Positions 39,850 through 53,004 are shown, counted from the first letter of the stretch. The stretch: DNA of 64,000 nt from Gymnopilus junonius (GCA_015501075.1 JADNYJ010000019.1:248001-312000), one strand, 5' to 3'. The notes: generated by a model not told the origin, from the letters alone. Translations and numbers: made by a program.

Positions 39850-42800
39850 ATGTCCGAATCTCTGCCTGAGCTCCAGCCATTACTACGCCCGTTAGCATGA
39901 ATCTATTGACACATGAATTCCATTCTAACCTTCTCAATGCAGCGAAGATGCCGACGCTACTCCAGTTTACCCTATAATCCATATGATACGCGCAGTACGT
40001 CCTTGAACCGCGTTCTTTATCTCAAAATACTAAAGCCATTTCAGGATGTCATGGTAGGCTACTAGATACTTTAAAAAAAGGACTTGCTTATTAAAGAGAC
40101 CTCTGTGTTCTGTATTGGCCCTAAGCATTACATAGGTAATATATCAGTCTATTTATTATTTTATTCCTTTACTAAACTCCCATACAAGACACCCCTTTAA
40201 CCCATCAATCCGTGAGTTAGCCCATTGTCTATGCTTTTTCTTGGCTTATATTCATGAATATTTGCACAGTTGACGTCCCCGGATCTGACATATTCACTTG
40301 TCCGTCCTCTCGTGGAGAAATATATTGCATTTCAAGAACAAGGGAACCTAGCAGTCACCTTTTGTTGTCTCATCAACTGCGTTCACTTCATTCGAGATGA
40401 CAACATGGCCACGGCCACACTTTCCCACTCTAGAGCTGATTTATGTGAAATCCTTGCGACGAGAATATTTCGTGCTCACGGAAACAACCTTCTTCACCTT
40501 GCCATCGCACTTACGACCAGTTGGAATGTTTATTCTGGGGCCGATCCAGATTTAATTACCAGGGCAAGGGAGGAGAGGGATGATGATTTAGAAGAACGGG
40601 TTGGAAACGCAATTGAAATGGCCATCCTTGCAAAAGCAAAACGATTTATCAGGAGCTCTGCATGCCAGAGGGTCATCGACGCTATATGGTCGTGAGTGTA
40701 GTCCATTACACTTGAGAAACAATCTTCTGATTTTCATCCAGAGGCAAATGCGTCTACCAGGCTCAAAGCAGTCATTCTATTCTTTCTGATGTAAGAAACC
40801 TCTGCTGTCGTCTTTCCTCCAATGTAAATCTTGGTATCCAGACTTACAAAAGGACTCCAATCCACTTTTATGATCCCCACAAGGCACCACTTCTAGATCA
40901 TTATCGGTTCGTCATTTCTCCAACGGTTATTCCATGACAAGCTGAACTTTCGCACAGCCTGAAAGTGCCTTCTATACGATCAGTGCTAGAATACTTGAAG
41001 TAGGTATTTCACCTCTTCATCTTGTCGTGGCTGACGTGTAGTGCAGTTTCATTGTTCTATTCACACTCTTTATATTCGTCATCGAGTTCAACGAACGAGA
41101 CATAATTAATTTTTCGGAATGTATATTCATGGTTTACGCGCTGGGTTTCACGCTTGAAAAGGTTGCTGCTATGCAGGAACATGGAATCAAAGGTCAGTTG
41201 CGCAATGCTTTGTCTAATAGACACCTGATTAATAATCATTACTTTAGTATATTTCAAGGGCACATGGGTAGGTAACAGTATGACACCCACCGTACAACTC
41301 AACTCATTTGACCATAGAACGGTTTCGATTTGGCTTTCAGTCAGTTTCTCGATTTTTGCTACTAGCGCCATTGGCTGATATATATGACTAGTTACAACAT
41401 TTCTCATATATGGTTTTTTTCGCCTTTACGGTATATATCACCATGGTGCGCTTTATTGTTTATGCAACTTTCATGCTCCGAACATAGCTAATAACGCGTC
41501 CAGTCACTTGGGCTCGCGTACTCGGGATCGACGTTTTGGCTTTAATCGCTTGCTTGATGTTCCCTAGGTGAGTCGATGAACAATGACAATATGACCATCT
41601 CTTCCATAACCTTTATACCTTGAGGCTGGCTTTCGTTACATTCAAGGACAACCTTATGGTGCTTTCCTTGCGAGCAATGATAATACAATTCATGTTTTTG
41701 ATGGTCATTGCGGCCTTCTGTTTCTGTGGATTTCTATATGCGCTTTGGACGTGAGTATCACTTCTTCTCATCGTATATGTGTCCGCATCTGATACCGAAT
41801 TCTAAACTTTGCCAGTCTCAGCCGCGATAACACAAAGTAACTCTCTGTTTTCAATGAGACTGTCTCATATTGACAATGCTTCTCAATTAGATATAGTGCT
41901 GGGTGCGTAAGGTGCAGTTGACCGCGAAAGTTGTCTGAATATCAACAGGTTAATATCGTGGTGGATGCTAGACCTGTGGTTTGGTCTGGACGCAAGTGGA
42001 TTCGATAAAGCTAGTGAGTAGCTCGGCGCACGTGTAGTCTTTTATCATGCTCAACGGCACCACGCACTAGCCACGTTCCATCCCGTCTTTGGTCCCGTTT
42101 TAATGGTTACATACGCCTGTTTGAGTAATACTCTCTTGTTGACGGGTTCGTGGAATTCTTTCATCACAATTATGATTTCCTGATTATTTTCCCCTGTAGT
42201 TCTTGTATCTGTAGGTTAACTCATACGTATCCGTGTGTGGAGAGGCTCACGTTAGTGCAGATACTATCTAATACTTTTGCGGCTGTCAATGAAGATGCTG
42301 CAGCCGAAGTTAGTTTCCCTTGATCATGTTTTAATTGTTCTGACTATCGGCCTTGCGCAGGCTATGTTCAGGAAAGCTGTTTTGACTATAGAGGGGTGAG
42401 CGTTTTTTTAACTACAATTCCACTTTGATTTGACAAAAGAATTAGAGTCAAGGCAGACTCGCTATTCTCGTACCAGCCTCCCGTCAACCTCATCGCACTA
42501 TGCATCATGTTGCCTGCTAGCTATATTTTATCACCTCGATGGTTCCATAAGGTACTATCTGTCGTTCTAGACTTTGATTTCGACTAATAAACGGGTGAAG
42601 GTTAACGTATTTATGATTCGGTACGTCTGATTTAGGACCACTTTGGTCATCTTCGACTTAAACGTATGACAGGTTGACCAGTTTTCCAATCTTGGTCGTA
42701 ATTTCTCTCTATGAAAGGCAATCCAAACGCGCTGGTACTTTGACGTTTTACGATACGGTCTCCAATGTTGCAGAAAGGATCATTGATACACTGCCTCGCT

Positions 42801-43599
42801 CCCTGAAAAGGATGAGTATGTAATTTTTACTTCTTACATGGCTCTCACATGTTAATTACCTATTATTCTACCAGCATTTTTCGAAGGGTTGGCAGGAGCA
42901 GACGCGGATATCGACGCTGTCAGTGGCTTGGCATTTCGTCAAATATTGTGATTAAATATTAAATAGGTCTTTGAGATCGAAGGAGAACTCGATGGAGAAT
43001 TCGATAGCGCACTCGACACGGGGGACAACAACGATGGGCCTCCGCTTCAGAATCAACGCCGTTTATCTGGCGCTTCGTCTCGAAAGGGTCGTCCAAGCGT
43101 TCCTTCATCACCGCCAAAGGCTGTCCGCCCCCGACTGACTTCAATTTTGAATCGTGGGGAAAATTTCAGTCCGTTAGCACAGGTGTTCAGTCCTGTCGTT
43201 GAAGAAAATCGGGAGGCGGGTATGCCAGGCACGTCCCTGGCACACGGCGTCGTATACGGACCAGCCACCAGACGACGCCTGACGTCTATGCAGTCTGTTC
43301 AAAGGCCTGCACCTCCAGATGCTTTCAATGGCCATTCGCATAGCAATGTCAAGTTTTTCCCCAACATCACCGACAAAAGTTCTCCGGAACAAGGTCTTCC
43401 AATACCTCGTTCAAGAAGCCAAGATCCCTATCATGCACAACCCCCATCAACAGCAACGGAGGTGAAGGAGGTCGAAGATGACACTGGCGAAACTGTAGAG
43501 CAATCCGAAATCATGAAGCGCCTACAGGAAATAGAGAGAAGGCAGGAGAGGATAGAGGGTTTACTTGGACAGATAGCAAGCAGTATTGGAAAGAGTTGA
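39850..43599 (+). CDS. yvc1: Yvc1-like TRP family calcium channel
   Basis: The ATG at 39850 begins MSESLPELQPLLRP, followed by many small exons. A soluble N-terminal domain (LTSPDLTYSLVRPLVEKYIAF, NNLLHLAIALTTSWNVYSG) precedes a series of hydrophobic segments: FIVLFTLFIFVIEF, the segment at 41.4-41.6 kb, VLSLRAMIIQFMFLMVIAAF, the pore-region exon LISWWMLDLWFGLD near 41.96 kb, MVTYACLSNTLLLT, and VLVSVLSNTFAAVNEDA, in the position expected of the last transmembrane helix. The C-terminal tail is long and polar and ends in a coiled coil (EIMKRLQEIERRQERIEGLL) before the stop at 43597-43599. Yvc1 releases vacuolar calcium in response to osmotic and mechanical stress. No frame break was noticed. 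Confidence 0.82.
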
Positions 43600-43690
43600 A
43601 TGATACGAACAGGCATGTAAATACTACATAATGAAGGCTGAAGCTTCCCTCTGATCGCCTCTGCGCTCGTGGGCCCTCTCGTCGATATCA

Positions 43691-46600
43691 TTAGTTTTTG
43701 ATATCAAACTGAATTTACTTTATTTCAGTAAACGATCGGAGAATATGTAGAATTTTTACCTGAATTGACATCGACGTTGGGAATTCAGAGATGATCTGTG
43801 CGGAGTTGAGGTACCCATAAAAGAGTTCAGGTCGGTTATGAACCTTAAACCTAGACCACAGTTAGATTTTAGCTTAGATCTATGGGTACAAAGCTTTGCA
43901 CTTTACCTAGGAAGAGCACCAGACTGGTTAGGGGCGCGACGAATATTGCTGAACTCGAAGACAGCACGAAGGACTTGAGATAGGATCTGTTCGATAACAG
44001 TCAATGTAAAGTTGTGATGACAATGGCCATTGAGATTACCTTGATAGTTAAACCTTCTCCCAAGTAGCTAATAAGGATGATGTTAAATCGGTGCTGGAAA
44101 GAAATCTCGACAAATATTTACTTGAATACACCTTCAGCACGGACGTGGTCCTTGGGCGATCGACTTGCATTGAAGGTCGCAGGGTCCGGGAAAACCTTGT
44201 CCTGGAAAATAGGAATTATCAGAGGGTGCCATGACTAAGGCAATAAACCTCCTGACATCAAGATTGGCCAAAGCGGTACCGATGAACACTTTATCACCTT
44301 TCTTGAAATCTTGGCCGTTGAGGGTTTGGTCCTTTGTCGAGACACCTACAGCAGTGAATCAGACTCAAGTTGATTTTTAAAGGGATTAATGGTCTCACGG
44401 AAAACACCTCGGAAGGTGGGCTCGAGACCTAAACATCTAGGTCAATGGCTGCACGAAATCATCGCAGGATTACTGACGCAAGGCTTCGTAGATGTATCCA
44501 TCGAACCCAGCTGCACCGTCAGTGGACTTTGCAATACTTGCTAACTTCTCGACATGTTGCGTTCCCAGGTAGTAGTTCAGAACGTTTGTCAAGGCTGCAA
44601 TTCAGAACAATCAGTGGTGGTCAACATAAACCCGAGATTTGAATTCTGTTACCGAGGCTGAGCTCAACTGTGGAGGTCACCATCAAAGCTAGGATAGTAT
44701 TTGTAAGTTGATCAGTAGAGTGTCCGAGTTCATAGAGACGTTTCACGATTCCATGGTGATCAGATTTTTTCAACTTGAACAAAGAAGAAACTGTGTCAAA
44801 GAGTGCAGAAAATGAGAGCTGCAAAAAGATGGTCCAGGCCAGAAAACGTCATTTAAACAAACAGGAAGTTTACATGGCAAAGGCTTACCCTAGGGCCAGC
44901 CGCATCACCAAGGCCACTTTTAATTAGGTGCAGGAGTTTCTGCACATTAGCCTTCACCCTCTTCTGCATAACCATCACTTTAGAGGCTTCTACTTCGAGG
45001 AATACAAAACTAAGCGGACGAAAAATGATCAACGGTGGAATGCAATACATATACAGGGACATACGCATAAATTTCCCCAAGAATTTCATAGAGCTCTGCA
45101 GCAGAATATACGCCATGCGGGTGTTCTGCGGTCTTGAGTTGAATTCCTGCCTACAAGTGCCAAAAATGGTCATTTAGACAAGACATTCTTTTTGCAACAC
45201 CGACATACTAGTTCAGTTGCTGCCCAGTACACCGGTACCGTAGTCAAGACCTGTCGAACGATGTCCACACCGGCAACCTTTCCACCGACGAGAGTGTACG
45301 AGTTTGAATCAATGAGCTTCTTCGTTGACTCGTAGAAGTAGCGTCCAATTCCATCAAGTAGTTCCGGGGAGGACAGTACGGTGATTACTGCCTGCTGTTC
45401 TTTATCTGATTCAATAGGGAAGAATCTAACAAGGGTTATGCAGGGGAAGAATATCATGATACAAAACACATACCTGTGACTCTTCTCGAGAACGCGGTCA
45501 ACCCTTGCTTTATAAGGCGTCTGGAAACCCTCTTTGTCAGCGAGAACAGACTTCACGCGAGTGTAGCCGTCAATCGGGGTTGTTCCAGTTTTCGATTTGG
45601 GTCTGGACAAGTCATATTGATCCAAGACTCCAAGCTTGGTGAGATTGGTCTTCATGGACTCTGGTGTCATGAGAGGGAAAAATGTATAGACACTATTTTC
45701 TGTAAAGTTGTTCGGAAGGGTACGTAACAAGAGTCGTCCCAGGGTGCTTCCAAATCCAAATGCATTGGGGTCTCTTTGGCAATCAGCAAAGCCCCAGGCA
45801 GTCAGATTGTATGGTGTGAAGTCATGGGTGAAAAACCTATCCCCACGGGTCAGGGCAATAGCGTCGCTGAGAATAGCGCGACTGATCGTGTATCCTGTCC
45901 AAAGATCGATTGGGGAACCAGTTATTCAACCACACGGAGCACTCACCTGGGCAGAGACCTGCACCATCCACGAGAGGCTTTGCTTCTTCTGCTTGAAGCC
46001 CAACGTAAAGTTCGAGGTAATCTATGTTTCCGTAAAGCTTCTGTGCCGCGTCAGCGATCTCAGGGTTTGAATTCCATTCCAAGAATGTCGAATAGGCTAA
46101 ACACGCCAGTCTTAGTGAAGGCGGATGGGAACAAGGAAAGGACACAAACGCTTTAGCCCCAGATACTGGAAAGATGTGTTTTAGTAGTTGGATGCGAAAT
46201 GACCCACTCATGAACCCACCTTCCTGAAGTCGTTCAAAGAGCATACACCCCATTTCCTATTCTGCTCAATGCCCATTATCTCATTTAAGCGGAAGACAGC
46301 TAAGTAAATGGAGTCAACGTCGTTCAACAAATTTTTGATTGTAGTCAGAGCTTACCAGGCGTCCCGCGAGCCCCAAATGTAGCCGCCTTGTGTTCAGTCC
46401 TAAGATATGAAGGTCATTAGAGTCTGTCAGAAGTGAAAGAGGCCAGGGACTGACGCGTCGTGAAGGATATTAGCAAGGTCGTCGTCCTTAAAAGATCCAT
46501 TTTCCTGACGTTGAATCCTGAAAGACATATGAATGCGAAAATAAGACATTGCAGAATGCAAAGTACTGACTTTCCAAAGTTCCAGTGAGGAAGGTCGACT

Positions 46601-48588
46601 TCCGATGCATCCAATTTGGCAGCAGCCTTTCTAAAATCATCCACTGTAATCTCATCCACTGGTTTGTTGTCAAACACCTGGGCAAATACTTGTGTGGTCC
46701 ATTCTTCATCCTCTTGGCTCGTAGTCGCATGCCATCGATACAAGCAATTGAACTGACATATACTCATTAAGCCCACATGCAAACTGCATTTTATATGATC
46801 ATACCTCAACACTGCACTGATTGCCTTTCCCGCGTTCGAATAGCGAATGGTCGTCGTTCCTCATTTCCTGTATGCGTGTGAATTACTAGGTTTAAATTCG
46901 AGAAGATAGACTCACGTCGAACGGGGTCAGACTCCAGCTACTTCCATCCCTGACAAGACCCAGAATAGTTGAGAAATAATCGGAGAAAACAACTAGTGAT
47001 AAGAATTGTCAGGAACAAAAGGTAGTAATACTTGAAGAAGGGACCGAATACCCATTCCAAACCAGCCACAGTTGATGAGTCTACTAATCTGGAAGATTTC
47101 CTCTTCTTGTTGGAGAAGTTTGGCTTTCGACTTAGGGTCATCTGGCGAAACAGTTGTTGGGTTGATATATGTTCCTCTTTCGTTGATTTCCAAAAGTTTG
47201 TCTGCAATATACTGCATAGGAAGATCAATTGACCATTCTAAAAGCCAGAGGATGAAAACTAACATTGTGGTTGCGACTGAAGAGAACAAGGAGGACGCAA
47301 ACAGCAGGAGGGAGTAGCAACAATCTGTCCTCCGCGAACGCGTCTGGATGCAATTTGCCACGTCCATCTCGAATTCGTACTCTATCTTGTGTTTCCTGAT
47401 TGTTGCCGTAGAGAGGGGCCAAATCCACATAAGAGGATGTTTCGTTAATGTTCCAATCCCGATGAGAGGTTCGGAAAACACTACAGCACCACGTTAAATA
47501 ATGCTTATTAGTTGTGCAAGGCGACTTACCTGTGAATAACAAGAGCAGCGAAAGAAAACATCAAAGAGGAAAGGCCACCGGGGTGTTGTACAAACTATTA
47601 AAAGGATCAGAAGGAAGTGTCAAGGAAGAAACAACTATTTTACCTCTTCTCTCTTCAAAAGACTGCGAATAAGGGGAGGAATTAAATATAATGGTCAAAT
47701 AGAAATATATTTAGACTGACGTATCGAAGATCAATCCTGAATCTGGGAGTTGATTTGGAGGAAGTGGATGAGTCTGTTGGACTGAGCGAGCATAGGGGGT
47801 CCCAGCCTAGATAAAAATGTGAGCAATAGAACTTCATATACAGCAGATTCCCAGGAACCTTTCCCAGATCTGGGTACTCAATGTTATTATAAGAACCATC
47901 GGCAGTACGCCAAGCGTATTTATTGCTGATGAGTGTGGCAGGCGGATGAGCAAGGTCATTATACACTACAGTTATACGTCGGTGACGAATAGCAGCCCGT
48001 TGGAGGTGGAAGGGACGTACGGAGTTCTATGATCTTCTTTTTGAAAAATTCCTCTACCTGGCCCTCTGGTAACTTGGATACGAATGAGAGGGCATGCTCC
48101 AACTTGACAGAGAGCAATCATTAAAAAAAATAGCGGCAGTAGTAGAAAACGTAAACTCACTAACAACTTCCTATCATCAATGGAATCTTTGCGCCTGATT
48201 AGATCGATAATCGAGGACTAACGCGTTAATGCATATTCAGAACAGAACCGGAGCGAATAGTAGTCAATTTGCAGCTGCACTTACTGCCGTGCTCTGGTTC
48301 AACTCGACTGCTAATCCTTTCTTGACCTAAATAACGGGACAGGTTCAAACAACGAAGGGTGCACTAATCATCGCAATTCGTACTTGAGCTTTCAACTGGC
48401 TCAAACCCTTTAAACTAGGGCCACTTGTACCAACGGGCTGGTATTCCCGGTCGACGACCAGTCCACCATCGGACGGGGCGGCAGAACCGTTGGCCTTATA
48501 AGGAGGTCAGGGAAAGGATTACATTGGAGTCTGTAAATCCACGCACATTGGCGGGCCAGCGAAAAATAGAGCTGCGCTTGGTCGACAT
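43691..48588 (-). CDS. ppo: Fatty-acid dioxygenase of the Ppo/10R-DOX type
   Basis: The start at 48588 (MSTKRSSIFRWPANVRGFTD) leads through about 20 small exons. The heme peroxidase-like dioxygenase domain shows SFAALVIH (distal His), FRTSHRDWNINETSSYVDLAPLYG, and the catalytic FNCLYRWH motif (Tyr radical and proximal His) near 46.74 kb. The C-terminal P450-like half includes NNFTENSVYTFFPL and KVFPDPATFNASRSPKDHVR and ends FDIKN at 43691. Where active P450 partners have a Cys heme loop, this protein reads NYLGEGLTIK, with no Cys, so a hydroperoxide isomerase activity is doubtful. Such enzymes make oxylipins (psi factors) that steer sporulation and development. One frame problem lies near 48.50 kb: bridging it as an intron would need only 28 bp. 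The gene is convergent with the TRP channel gene. Confidence 0.83.
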
Positions 48589-49008
48589 TCAGACAAGGAA
48601 AGAGTTGGGTTGGCAAGAAAGGTGAATAGTGAGAACCCTGGTTGGAATTTATAGGTCTGGCGTGGTTCGTAAACCGACTTCGACGAATCATGACAGATAG
48701 AATGGACATCTTCTATGTCCCGCGTTCATTAAGTCCCCGTATGGCAACCAGAAATCCGCGATTGCCCCAAGCTAGGAGGCGAATAAGAACTATAATCGGA
48801 GTAGCTAGAGGCCGATGGCTATCCTCTTGCGTGTGGAATAACGCTGAAAGGTTGATTGTTCGGCTCATTCGATCGGTGGCTAATTTCCACTTCCAAGAGC
48901 ACAGGACGTCATTCAATCGAAGTTTATAAAAGCGTCGTATATCTCACAGATTTCAGGTCTGCAGCCATTATATGCACGAGACGAGTGAAAGCTTCAGATT
49001 CCAGTAGG
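48589..49008. promoter_or_regulatory. Upstream region of the ppo gene
   Basis: This 420-bp gap separates the ppo start from the first long MITE. No coding frame is convincing. It presumably carries the ppo promoter and 5' leader. Confidence 0.4.
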
Positions 49009-49010
49009 TA

Positions 49011-49660
49011 CTATCGTTGATCGAGAGTTTGAAACGATGGGGAGTTTGAAACTGTCAACTTTTGCAAACCTTCCTCTCGCATTTGGCCCCCACAAAAATT
49101 CACATAAATACAATAGCATACTGCCTACCCTGTTATGTACTTTGTTTCTTGATGTCTGCAGAAGAGGAAGAATGGCACTCGATTTGCAGAACTGAGTGCA
49201 TCAAATCAGCTGATGTATCAGCATCTCTTGCAAGATCTGGCCAGATCCCTTTGGTCAAATAAAACGAAAATTCACAGAAGTGTCAAGGAGACTTGTTCAA
49301 GCAGGAATCCTGAGCCTTGGGCAGATTCATGTACATTTGACTTCGTGAGGGCAGATGCAATACAGAAGGTGTGTTTAAGCGTGACAAGACGTGACATTTT
49401 CATGCGGAAGGACTTGTCGGCGCCCTGCCAAAAGGACCGTGATAATCCGTGACCACCGTTTCAATCTCGCCATTCCTTCAGCTTTGAGACGCGGAAATGC
49501 TCTTGTCCTTGGCAGCTTCAACTTTTCCTAAAAAAAATTATATCAGTCTGTATAGAATGTAAAAATGTACCTCTCTGTAAAATTTCATTTCCAAATTCTA
49601 GGTGGAAGAATTGATATCGATTTTTCTTTGCTTCGGTTTCAAACTCCCAACGAACCATAG
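49011..49660 (+). mobile_element. 650-bp TA-flanked MITE, copy 1
   Basis: The element starts CTATCGTTGATCGAGAGTTT and ends AACTCCCAACGAACCATAG. Its ends are imperfect inverted repeats of about 27 bp sharing CTAT...GAGTTTGAAAC. TA lies just outside both ends (49009-49010 and 49661-49662). Two open frames (49062-49262 and 49213-49452) are identical in the second copy but resemble no known protein and are probably not genes. A nearly identical copy lies in the opposite orientation at 59412-60060, and the LTR element begins only 20 bp downstream. Confidence 0.8.
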
Positions 49661-49680
49661 TATGCTTGCAATAATTGAGC

Positions 49681-50045
49681 TGTGGCAAATACGTGACCAT
49701 CAAACCAAATCCCTTATCTTATCTTCGTAAACGCGTGTCTCTTTTATTGTAGTTTATATAAGTGACTTGTTTCTTTTTCGTCTCCGTATTAAATAACTCA
49801 TAACGAATCATTTCTTATTTACCTGACTTGTATTAACTAGTTTACTGATTCTTACTTGACTCAAAGTTCTAGTCATAGTAGGTACCGAGAAACATATAAA
49901 TACTGGCTTGTATGTACTACCAAAACCCCAGTGAATACAGTTTACATTAAGCTGTCTTGACTCTCAACCTCTCAACTTACCTCTCACCGTGTGCTGCCTC
50001 GTTCGACCCGCCGACTCCCGTCACGGATCGTTACTCGACGTCACA
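49681..50045 (+). repeat. 5' LTR (365 bp)
   Basis: It begins TG and ends CA. A TATAAA box at 49895-49900 would place transcription start around 49925-49930, which defines the R region. Compared with the 3' LTR it has five extra single bases, all within the first ~105 bp, and two substitutions near its end. The sequence right after it (TATTTTTTGACAAG) does not obviously complement the 3' end of a common tRNA, so the primer site is unassigned. Confidence 0.93.
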
Positions 50046-50202
50046 TATTTTTTGACAAGCTCCAACTAAATCGAATCGACTTCGCTTTCGATAAAGGGAC
50101 ACGACCGGCCTGATCAACCGACGCTACCTTCCGACGGCGACTATTTCCCGACACCCGAACCCTTATTACCTTTGAAATTTTAATTTGTCTATTTTCGTAC
50201 AT

Positions 50203-52440
50203 ATGTCTTCTCTTACTCAAGAAACGCAACTCCGTTCCGGAAGAGTTATTATGATAGGGGTCGCTCCCCAGAAATCAAGTGCAAAGGCACTGATTTCAGA
50301 ATCAGGTGATATGTCGGAAACTCCGACTCCATCTCGAATAGATAAATGTAGCTACAAGGATGCATTGCAGTCTCCCACTAGGGATGAGGCATCATCCAAT
50401 GAACCTAATGAGGAAAGGAATGAATCAGAAAGCATTCATGAAGAAACTCCTGAGGTAGATGAAACCCAGGACTTTGATAAGTGGGTTGAAAATAACCCTA
50501 ATAAACCGTGGACGGAAGTACGCCACAAAAAGTGCAAGGATAAAGCTCAGAAATCAGCTGAGAATAATGATCCCATTCGGGAAGCTGAGAGATTGCTTAC
50601 CCCGGATCAACAGGAACAAATTACATGACGGAATGCTAATGTCGTGGTCCGCAGAACCCGCTCGTTGGACTCGCTAGGTGAGGGAACATCTAATTTAAAA
50701 GTCAAAGGTAAAGGACGAGCAGATAATAATTGGACTAACTGTTTTATCCAATTGGGAGATGAAGATTTTAATATTGAGGCTCAGAAAGCCGCCTTGTTAC
50801 AGCTTGAAAACCAAGCTAGAGCTAAGAAAGAAGAAATTGCTAAGGCCATTAAAGCCAAAGCAAATGCTCCTACCCGCGCTGTCAGTACAGCTGAGCCCGT
50901 TGACAAGACACCTACCCCAGATCAATCAGTTCCACCCAGGTCTCGGGTTGTCAATGCTAATTATATCATCAATAGACCTGCTGCGAGTCGCCCATTAAAT
51001 CAGGTAGCTCCTAATAGTTATTTGGGACACACCTTAAATAATATTGGAAACATGGGAACTCGCAAAGGAGACCCTAGTGATGATTCGTCCAGCTCTAGTA
51101 GCTCAGATAGTGATAGTAGCGGTGCGGGACGAAGTGTTCCAGGACGGAAATCTCGATCACCGAGGAGATCGAAGTCGCGTGGAACTAAGAATAAGCGCTC
51201 GAAGTCTAAAAAATCGGGACTCAAGCCGATCGCACCTAAGGAGTATGATGGCACTCCAGACTCCCGTACCTTCAATAGATTTGTAACTGAAGGTACCGCA
51301 TATGTAATGGATGGACGCGTTCGACGAGATCGACGTGTATTTGTCCTGTCCTATTATCTTACTGGCATAGCTTATGATTTTTACACTCAGAAAGTGTCCA
51401 TGAATTTTACTGAGTGGAATCTAAAGGAATTCTTTGAGCAATTATTTGACTATTGCTTTCCAGTTAATTATAAAGCGGAACAGCGAGCTAAACTTAGACG
51501 CTGTTTCCAGAACGATCGACAAGTATCAGCTTATGTACATGAGCTCGAAGAGCTTTATAATATGATTGGTACTACTGATGAGCGAGAAAAAGTTATTAAA
51601 CTCTGGGATGGACTCAGAGCAACGATTAGACAAGGATTATATCGAGATGGATATAATCAAGATGTCTCCTCATGGGAACAAGTTGTGCAACATGCCGAGA
51701 TACTTGAGATCTCGGAGAATATTGCCAATAATGACCACCGAAGTAAGAATACCTCTGGTCAAACGTCATCTGGCAATGGCAACTCGAAGGGAAAAGGGCG
51801 AGAACACCAGTCTGAGAGGTCAGGTGCTCGACCTACCCATCGAGATAAGTCCGAAATGTCATCGCGTTTCCAGAGTAAATCAAGATTTGGATCTCATAGA
51901 CCCAGAAGCGCTCAGCCTCGTGCCAATAATAATAATAACCACTTGGCAAACAGCTTGCGCTCGGGGTCATCTAGTTTTAAGAGTAATGCAGATCGTGCTA
52001 AGACTCCTCAACTGAGTGATAAAGAACGATCTGAATTATTAGCAGCAGGCAAATGCTTTAATTGTAAAGAAACCAGACATATGTCCAGGAATTGTCCTAA
52101 GAAAAGCAATGTCAGGTCAAATTCCAATAAACCTCCAGGTGTCTCAAACTTCAGCATTGAAGTAAATCCCGAAGACCAATCTAATGACGAGGTAGAAATA
52201 TTGGATAACCTCGAGTCAAGTATGATCGAGTTTATTCCAAGTCAAATGCCTCACGGCGCTTATTCTATAATTGCGCTGCCGCCGTACACCGAGTATAGGC
52301 CAGATTTACCACGGCGTCGGTGTCTTGGTGATGCACTAGCACTATATGGACAATGGATACTGGACAAACACCAGCCATATCCAGGAGATAGTGATTTTGT
52401 TACGCACCGAACTGTGCTTAATAGATTCTACATATTATGA
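50203..52440 (+). CDS. gag: Retrotransposon gag (capsid and nucleocapsid), interrupted by one TGA
   Basis: The first ATG of the frame is at 50203. The frame runs to a TGA at 50626-50628 and continues in the same frame (RNANVVVRRTRSLDSLGEG) to 52440, so a single C-to-T change (CGA to TGA) would explain the stop. After an acidic leader and a Ser/Arg-rich segment, the capsid-like region (PKEYDGTPDSRTFNRFV, AYDFYTQKVS) begins near 51.23 kb. A CCHC zinc knuckle (CFNCKETRHMSRNC, about 52.05 kb) marks the RNA-binding nucleocapsid. The protein packages the element RNA into virus-like particles in the cytoplasm. Confidence 0.85.
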
Positions 52441-52452
52441 GGACCCACCCAG

Positions 52453-53004
52453 ATGTACTATATTTATGATCGGTATCGGCTTCTTATGACAGATATTCAT
52501 ATCAACGCATTAACCGATCAGAGATTTTCACTCTGCGACTGGTATTGTAATCAGTTAGCAAGCCATTTCCAGTATTCCAAAGATTATACTAATATCTGTG
52601 TAATGGGAGAACCTTACATCTTTAACGCAGAGATTGTCCTCCAAAGCGGCATCAGGGAATTATACCCCTCATATTTGCCGACTACCTGTGATGAAGACAG
52701 GTTTGATGTAGTCTCATGTAGTAAAATTTCCTACCATATCCATGACCATGATTTTCCTGATCAACCTCTAATCATTGCTAAAACAAAGCTAACTAATCCC
52801 TTCTTCGACCTCGGATGGTGGTACTACATTCACAGGTATCGGTCTAGAACTTGGGCCGAGCCCCACGTCCCACCGGCTGCTCCGACTCCACCTTCCGAAC
52901 CGGAAGAAACTTCGATCAACTTCAGAATTCCGAAGCTCGGGATGGCGGTGAACAAAGCGATTCCAGTGTCTGCACTGAGTATACTCCAACATCATTCTTA
53001 CTGA
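52453..53004 (+). CDS. Gag-pol linking region of the retrotransposon
   Basis: This frame continues in phase with gag after a TGA at 52438-52440 and ends at 53004. From about 52.9 kb an alternative frame reads better into the pol frame that starts near 53069. It encodes an acidic, Trp/Tyr-rich stretch with no domain I know. It could be the C-terminal part of gag or the N-terminal part of pol; readthrough of the TGA or a sequence error cannot be told apart here. Confidence 0.5.
   Translation: MYYIYDRYRLLMTDIHINALTDQRFSLCDWYCNQLASHFQYSKDYTNICVMGEPYIFNAEIVLQSGIRELYPSYLPTTCDEDRFDVVSCSKISYHIHDHDFPDQPLIIAKTKLTNPFFDLGWWYYIHRYRSRTWAEPHVPPAAPTPPSEPEETSINFRIPKLGMAVNKAIPVSALSILQHHSY

Noticed and set aside
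48480..48530. A 28-bp intron in the ppo gene
   Set aside because: GT and AG are present, but 28 bp is below any realistic spliceosomal intron. A one-base sequence error is more likely.
49062..49452. Two open frames that are identical in both long MITE copies, as if a conserved gene
   Set aside because: The whole elements are about 99.5% identical, so conservation reflects recent copying rather than coding constraint. No domain is visible.
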